This document shows positions 60,105 through 64,000 of a stretch of DNA of 64,000 bases, piece after piece. A program made the translations under genes and the position numbers. Under the pieces are notes generated by a model. That model did no database searches. It saw nothing but the letters and a program-made list of their open reading frames with translations, and was not told where the DNA came from. The stretch is from an uncultured bacterium (GTDB lineage Bacteria; Cyanobacteriota; Vampirovibrionia; Gastranaerophilales; Gastranaerophilaceae): positions 57,920-121,919 of the forward strand of contig CASDRS010000009.1 of NCBI GenBank assembly GCA_949283255.1, written 5' to 3'. How positions within the stretch are numbered: the first letter of the stretch is position 1; every line of letters begins with the position of its first letter.

Positions 60105-60999
60105 GTATCCTCTTATAAGTTTTGTAGTAACTTCCTATAATTATGAGAAGTTTATTGTAAAAACTTTAGAGAGTATTCTTGCGCAGACTTATAAAAACTA
60201 TGAGATAGTCGTGGTGGATGACTATTCTTCCGATGATTCGGTTGCTAAAGTTGAAGAGTTTATAAGCTTGCATCAGGATGTAAGAATCACATTGGTTAAG
60301 CATTCCTCTAATATGGGTCAACTAGCTGCTATGATGTCAGGTTTGAAAACGGCAAGAGGACAGTTTATATCTTTTATAGATTCTGATGATTTGCTTGTCG
60401 AAGAGTATGCTGCTGCACATTTGAGGGTTCACTTATCAACAAGTGTTGCGTTTACTTCGGCACAAATTATTGAGATTGATGAAAATGATGAGATACATAC
60501 CATAAATTCAATTTCTTCACCTCATAGAACTTCTTGTTTGGAACCCAAAACGTTGGATGAGTTGTTAAAAGTTGATGTAGAACACATAGATTATGATATA
60601 TTAAAAAGGAGCCGTTTTGGAGGCTGGTATTGGTCTCCGAATAGTGCAATTATGTATAGAAAATCTGCAATAGAAATTGTTTTAAAATATAAGCATCCTG
60701 AAAAATGGAAAATTTGTCCCGATAAATTTTTGTGTAATTTTGCAAACTTGGTTGGGGGGTCAGCAATAATTTATGTTCCGCTGGTGGCATATCGCAGGCA
60801 TGGACAAAATGCAGGCGGTAGTGATTATATTGTGGGTAATCATAAGTATAATTCTGATAAAACAACTTGCGTAAATGTTGCTAATAATATAAAAATACGT
60901 CCTGAAACATTGAAATTTCTTATTGAAAACAGGTCTGATTTTGTTGCAAAATTTGGAACTCGCGGATATATCAAAATGATATTATCAGTATTATTTTAA
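60097..60999 (+). CDS. Glycosyltransferase family 2
   Basis: 300 residues. GT-A fold: ISFVVTSYNYEKFIVKTLES, EIVVVDDYSSDDSV and the DxD-type metal motif FIDSDDLLVEEY. The C-terminal part has GGSAIIYVPLVAYRRHG. Probably a cytoplasmic sugar transferase for surface glycans. Start at 60097 or 60094 (adjacent ATGs, AAGG upstream). Overlaps the TerC-like gene. Confidence 0.92.
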   Translation: MLKYPLISFVVTSYNYEKFIVKTLESILAQTYKNYEIVVVDDYSSDDSVAKVEEFISLHQDVRITLVKHSSNMGQLAAMMSGLKTARGQFISFIDSDDLLVEEYAAAHLRVHLSTSVAFTSAQIIEIDENDEIHTINSISSPHRTSCLEPKTLDELLKVDVEHIDYDILKRSRFGGWYWSPNSAIMYRKSAIEIVLKYKHPEKWKICPDKFLCNFANLVGGSAIIYVPLVAYRRHGQNAGGSDYIVGNHKYNSDKTTCVNVANNIKIRPETLKFLIENRSDFVAKFGTRGYIKMILSVLF

Positions 61000-61018
61000 T
61001 TGTAAATATTTGTTACAT
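60999..61018 (+). promoter_or_regulatory. TTGTAA/TTGTTA direct repeat upstream of paralogue 3
   Basis: AATTGTAAATATTTGTTACA, of the same type as the elements at 39391 and 50637, 100 bases before the ATG at 61119. No good -10/-35 pair is visible next to it. Confidence 0.35.
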
Positions 61019-61118
61019 AAAAAGTTTATTTTTTTAAAGTTTACAAGAGAAATAGCCGTTAATACGAGTAATAGGACTTTATGTTACTCAAGCAAATCGA
61101 AAGGAAACGTAGACTCAG

Positions 61119-62882
61119 ATGGGATTGGCGGCATCACAAGCGAGATTTTTAGCCATAACTTCCAGAAAGGCAAGTTGCGAATTTCAATCAATGCAAGTTG
61201 CCCAACAGCAGTTATCTTTGTCTAGAGATATGGAAAAAATATCTCAAGAATATCAAGATGCCATAAATCAAACCCAATTAGTATGGGATCCTGATGGTAA
61301 TGGTACAGATCTTTATAATTTGTCTTACAGTTTAATGATGTCACCATCAGAATTAAATAATTATGAGCCGTTTATGCTTGGCAGACGAGATGGAAAAATT
61401 GCGTTGAATTCAAGCATGGCAGCTGCAGTGAAAGGTCTTGAGCAATATGGTTTGACAGAAGACGGATTTTCAGGAACATCAGAGCAGAAGTTGCAGGCTT
61501 ATGCTGCATTTATTGGCAACTTGAGAAATGAAAAAGTAGCTTCATCCTCAAGTGTAATTTCATATATTCCTGATGCAGGTTTGGGCGGCGAATTGTATGG
61601 TAGAGAATATGGCGGTGCTATGACAATCACGTCATTGATAAGTTATATTGATATTATTACGTCAGGTGCTGCATCAGGGGCTTATCCTGTTGATTCTGAT
61701 TATTATAAGCAAGCAGAAGATTTGACTTTTGCTTGGGGTTCATACACAAAGGGTACCGGTACGAATCCTGATGTGTGGACCGAATTTGATTTAGGTGAAA
61801 ATTGGTCCGGAGTTAAAGATAAAGGTGCCGCAATATTAATCAACGGTAACTATAATAATGATGCATTTAACTTAGCTGATTTGTTAAATGAAGATATAAC
61901 TCTTTTAGTAAAAGATAGTAAGAATTATAATACGTTATTGGATTCATTAAGAACTGTGTTAAAGAACAGTTCTGATAACAGTGCATTTGATACGCTTATA
62001 AATAACGATCCAAAGACTTGGTATGATGCATTAAATGGCAGTGGTTCATTTGATGCTCTTGATGTAAGTTCAAAGACATTATTAACTTATGTTGATACTT
62101 TGGCAAAAGGTATGTTTAGTTTATTGATGCCAAAAGATTATACAAGTACAGATTTGAATGCTTTTTATATGGCAATGGATGATATAATTAGCAGATTAAG
62201 CATGGATAAAGTTAATGATTTAGGCGGCAAAGGTTTATCCGAATCTAATGGTAAAAATGCTGTTCAAGAAGCAGAAAATTATAATACTTGGGTTAAGAAA
62301 GGCAATACTTATGCCTTGAGTTTGTCAAACTTAACAGAAGCATTTATGACTAACTTTGTAAATGGTATGGATAGTTACACAGGTTCTTACGGTGTATTTG
62401 ATAAAGTAAAAGATACATATTACATTACAGATAACCCTGGTTATATATATGAGGTTAACAGCGGTGAAGAAATTGATAAAGATTACTATGAATCAGAATT
62501 TTATAGCATAATCTTTAACACAATTTGTCAAAACGGTTGGTATGAAAATGAATATGTCGATGATAAAGATTACTTGGATAATGCAATAAAGACTGGTCAA
62601 TTGTTTGTAGTATCCAGAGGATCAGATAATTACTACTATCAAGAAAGATATATTAATATCAATGGCGGTCATATTATGGAAAATACAGATAGTGACGCAA
62701 TTGCGAGAGCCGAAAGAGAATACACAATCAAGAAGAGCAAAATCAATACAAAAGAAGAACAACTCGAAATCGAAACAAAACAACTCGATGCAGAAATTGC
62801 TTCTCTAACAGCTGAATATGATACAGTTAAGAACTTGATTAGTAAGAATATTGAAAAGACCTTCTCGCTGTTTAACGAATAG
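61119..62882 (+). CDS. ASQAR-family protein with conserved termini (paralogue 3)
   Basis: 587 residues. MGLAASQARFLAITSRKASC at the start and KQLDAEIASLTAEYDTVKNL plus ISKNIEKTFSLFNE at the end match paralogues 1 and 2; the middle 450 residues are variable and rich in G, S, N, D and Y (YGREYGGAMTITSLISY, WYENEYVDDKDYLDNA). The N-terminal repeat of Q/S heptads and the C-terminal heptads suggest a coiled coil formed by both ends. No signal peptide, so export, if any, must use another route. Ribosome-binding site GAAAGGAAAC, a little distant. Followed by terminator at 63028. Confidence 0.72.
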   Translation: MGLAASQARFLAITSRKASCEFQSMQVAQQQLSLSRDMEKISQEYQDAINQTQLVWDPDGNGTDLYNLSYSLMMSPSELNNYEPFMLGRRDGKIALNSSMAAAVKGLEQYGLTEDGFSGTSEQKLQAYAAFIGNLRNEKVASSSSVISYIPDAGLGGELYGREYGGAMTITSLISYIDIITSGAASGAYPVDSDYYKQAEDLTFAWGSYTKGTGTNPDVWTEFDLGENWSGVKDKGAAILINGNYNNDAFNLADLLNEDITLLVKDSKNYNTLLDSLRTVLKNSSDNSAFDTLINNDPKTWYDALNGSGSFDALDVSSKTLLTYVDTLAKGMFSLLMPKDYTSTDLNAFYMAMDDIISRLSMDKVNDLGGKGLSESNGKNAVQEAENYNTWVKKGNTYALSLSNLTEAFMTNFVNGMDSYTGSYGVFDKVKDTYYITDNPGYIYEVNSGEEIDKDYYESEFYSIIFNTICQNGWYENEYVDDKDYLDNAIKTGQLFVVSRGSDNYYYQERYININGGHIMENTDSDAIARAEREYTIKKSKINTKEEQLEIETKQLDAEIASLTAEYDTVKNLISKNIEKTFSLFNE

Positions 62883-63027
62883 TGATATGTAATATTAGGC
62901 GATTTTGGTTCATTTTAAATAGCTGAAAATGAGCATGAAATATTAACATTTCTTAGTATATTTTGTATTTTTTCAAAAAAAATGCTATAATAAACATGCT
63001 ATTTATATTTCGGCTAGTGTAAATCTT

Positions 63028-63063
63028 AACAGGGGGGGAATGAAATCACTTCCTGTTTTTTTT
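63028..63063 (+). terminator. Terminator after the 61119-62882 gene
   Basis: AACAGG (63028-63033) pairs with CCTGTT (63052-63057), extended by G-T wobbles and followed by eight or more T. A TATAAT box at about 62984-62989 could start a short transcript of about 70 bases ending here; otherwise it ends the 61119 gene. Confidence 0.65.
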
Positions 63064-63067
63064 ATGC

Positions 63068-63099
63068 AAAAAAACAGAGTCTTGGACTCTGCTTTTTTT
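63068..63099. terminator. Bidirectional terminator
   Basis: CAGAGTC (63075-63081), 3-base loop, GACTCTG (63085-63091), with A and T tracts on both sides. Ends the minus-strand gene 63120-63536 and backs up the plus-strand terminator. Confidence 0.8.
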
Positions 63100-63119
63100 A
63101 TATATATTTTTCTCGGGAA

Positions 63120-63536
63120 TTACATCATGTTCTTGCGAATTTTTTCCTTAGCTTTATCTAACTGCTTGATTCTTTTTTCAGTTGCTTTTACTTGTTTAGC
63201 AAGCTCAGATCTTTCATTTTTAATTGCAGTGTATTTTGCATCAACTTCCGAGTATTTTGTCTTATAGTTAAGCAATTCGTTTCTCACTTCAACTTGAGCA
63301 TTATCAAGTTCAGATATGGCGCTTTGCATTTGTTGATTACCGGTAAGTTCAACAGTTGTGGTAGCCGGAGTTGTAGTTGAAGAATTAGTAGATGCTATTA
63401 CTGTTGTATAGTTGTCACTTGTATAAGTTGAATTGCTGAAATTAAGCGGTGTAAATTGTGTAGATTCAGCAAAAGCACAGCCACTGATAGAAAGAGTTAG
63501 AGCCAGTGCAACAGTTAAGTTTCTAAAAGTATTCAT
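63120..63536 (-). CDS. Exported coiled-coil protein, possible lipoprotein
   Basis: 138 residues. N-terminal signal MNTFRNLTVALALTLSISGC contains a lipobox-like ISGC, though an AFA-E signal-peptidase I site follows closely, so lipid attachment is uncertain. A Thr/Ser-rich linker (25-65) leads to a long charged coiled coil (about 72-138, KTKYSEVDAKYTAIKNERSE) ending in a basic tail. Possibly a periplasmic spacer like Lpp or an outer-membrane-linked coil. No family recognised. Confidence 0.68.
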   Translation of the reverse strand: MNTFRNLTVALALTLSISGCAFAESTQFTPLNFSNSTYTSDNYTTVIASTNSSTTTPATTTVELTGNQQMQSAISELDNAQVEVRNELLNYKTKYSEVDAKYTAIKNERSELAKQVKATEKRIKQLDKAKEKIRKNMM

Positions 63537-63798
63537 TTATTGCTCCTTTCATGTATTGGTCATGTAAATACCTACTCGCATTATAAAGTAAGTTTTTATA
63601 AAAAACTTCATACAAAAAAAGGAGAAAAAAACTTTCAGTCTAAGAGAAAAACGAAATATTTAAAAATGTAAAGAAAAAAATAAAAAATACTTGCAATCAA
63701 AATTTTAACATGTAGACTAAGAAATGTGCCTGAAAGGTACAACGTACATTAATGAAATATAAATAGTTAAGTTTTTTGAAAATTTTTAATTACAACAC
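63537..63798. other. AT-rich intergenic stretch, no gene seen
   Basis: No reading frame with coding character. Contains an AGTTTTTTATAAAAACT inverted repeat near 63591-63607 and TTAACATGT near 63705, the latter resembling the element upstream of the 44857 gene. Confidence 0.4.
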
Positions 63799-63827
63799 TT
63801 GACAAAAGAAAATTTTGTTTATAAAAT
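63799..63827 (+). promoter_or_regulatory. Promoter 1 at right edge
   Basis: TTGACA (63799-63804), 17-base spacer, TAAAAT (63822-63827). Confidence 0.65.
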
Positions 63828-63903
63828 GTTAAATGCGCGTCAAACGCAATTACTTAAAAAAATAGTGATGGTTAAGCATTTTTAAGATTAATAAAAATCG
63901 GAC

Positions 63904-63931
63904 TTGACAATAAAAAATTAAGTACTAATAT
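63904..63931 (+). promoter_or_regulatory. Promoter 2 at right edge
   Basis: TTGACA (63904-63909), 16-base spacer, TAATAT (63926-63931). Transcription should begin around 63938, at the structured sequence. Confidence 0.7.
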
Positions 63932-63937
63932 TAGAAA

Positions 63938-64000
63938 GGACCTGAGAGAAGGTTCTGGAAGAAAGGAAGCTAAACCCCGAGACCGAAGGCGTCAGGAGAA
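63938..64000 (+). ncRNA. Start of an unidentified structured RNA or leader
   Basis: Purine-rich, much higher GC than its surroundings. GGACCT/AGGTTC (63939-63956) forms a hairpin with a 6-base loop; AACCCCGAGACCGAAGGCGT follows and looks structured. No open frame starts here and the sequence leaves the window. It does not fit any riboswitch or housekeeping RNA core I could recall. Confidence 0.4.

Noticed and set aside
63040..63267. 75-codon plus-strand frame behind a G-rich site
   Set aside because: It runs through two terminator hairpins and lies antisense to the well-supported 63120-63536 gene; the G run is 1 base from the ATG, too close to act as a ribosome-binding site.

Overview
The window looks like a chromosome segment of a low-GC, Gram-negative-type bacterium. 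My best placement is a gut Gastranaerophilales/Vampirovibrionia ('Melainabacteria', the non-photosynthetic sister group of Cyanobacteria). The evidence is an outer-membrane assembly set (BamA, Skp/OmpH, TolC), an [FeFe]-hydrogenase maturase (HydE), a rubredoxin-type flavoprotein suited to anaerobic life, and several lineage-specific protein families I recognise from that group: proteins starting MGxxASQA, a CPHGLPLGACPIC motif protein, and small proteins carrying an SFG/NFTG peptide. This placement is inference; no rRNA gene is present.

Layout. 1-4500: partial TspO, hydE, a SWEET-like protein, two tandem paralogous membrane proteins, a LysR regulator and a type-4 uracil-DNA glycosylase. 4490-9090: a marR-emrA-emrB operon divergent from a tolC-like gene, with a perfect 24-bp palindrome between them. 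9187-12456: tRNA-Ser followed by an AT-rich two-gene insert (Kelch-like membrane protein plus DUF6973-like protein) bracketed by a roughly 107-bp direct repeat of the 5' end of a DUF1349 gene. 12567-19015: adenine deaminase, flavoredoxin-rubredoxin, DUF4186, glucose-6-phosphate isomerase and two hypothetical proteins. 19016-19559: tRNA-Val and tRNA-Cys with a 93-bp duplication that carries the tRNA-Val 3' end. 19560-37137: glycosyltransferase, comM, U32-like protein, a CtpA protease, envelope and TPR proteins, an FtsB-like protein, GH77 glucanotransferase, a soluble FlhA-C-like protein, pyrimidine phosphorylase, skp, bamA and rsmI. 37138-44762: small proteins, leuS, an acetyltransferase, lepB and a polyprenyl synthase.

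44787-51263 is the most unusual part. Two paralogous proteins with conserved ends and a variable middle flank a three-gene operon of unknown function. That operon is preceded by its own promoter and a compact cobalamin-type riboswitch, which seems able to hide the ribosome-binding site in a hairpin. Two small paralogous proteins lie just upstream. A third member of the conserved-ends family lies at 61119-62882. Their architecture resembles flagellar or type III secretion axial proteins, and the window also holds a membrane-free version of the FlhA export-gate ring domain (30996-32474). Together these suggest an uncharacterised secretion or surface system.

51547-58918 is a translation operon (prfA, ylxR, infB, rbfA, truB) continuing into envelope and unknown genes. 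59040-60999 holds a TerC-like protein and a glycosyltransferase. The right edge has two strong promoters and the start of a structured RNA I could not identify.

A recurring expression pattern: several genes have a -10 box exactly 6 (once 7) bases before the ATG and no Shine-Dalgarno sequence, which predicts leaderless mRNAs. These are the LysR, GT9, comM, U32-like, rsmI, polyprenyl synthase and prfA genes.
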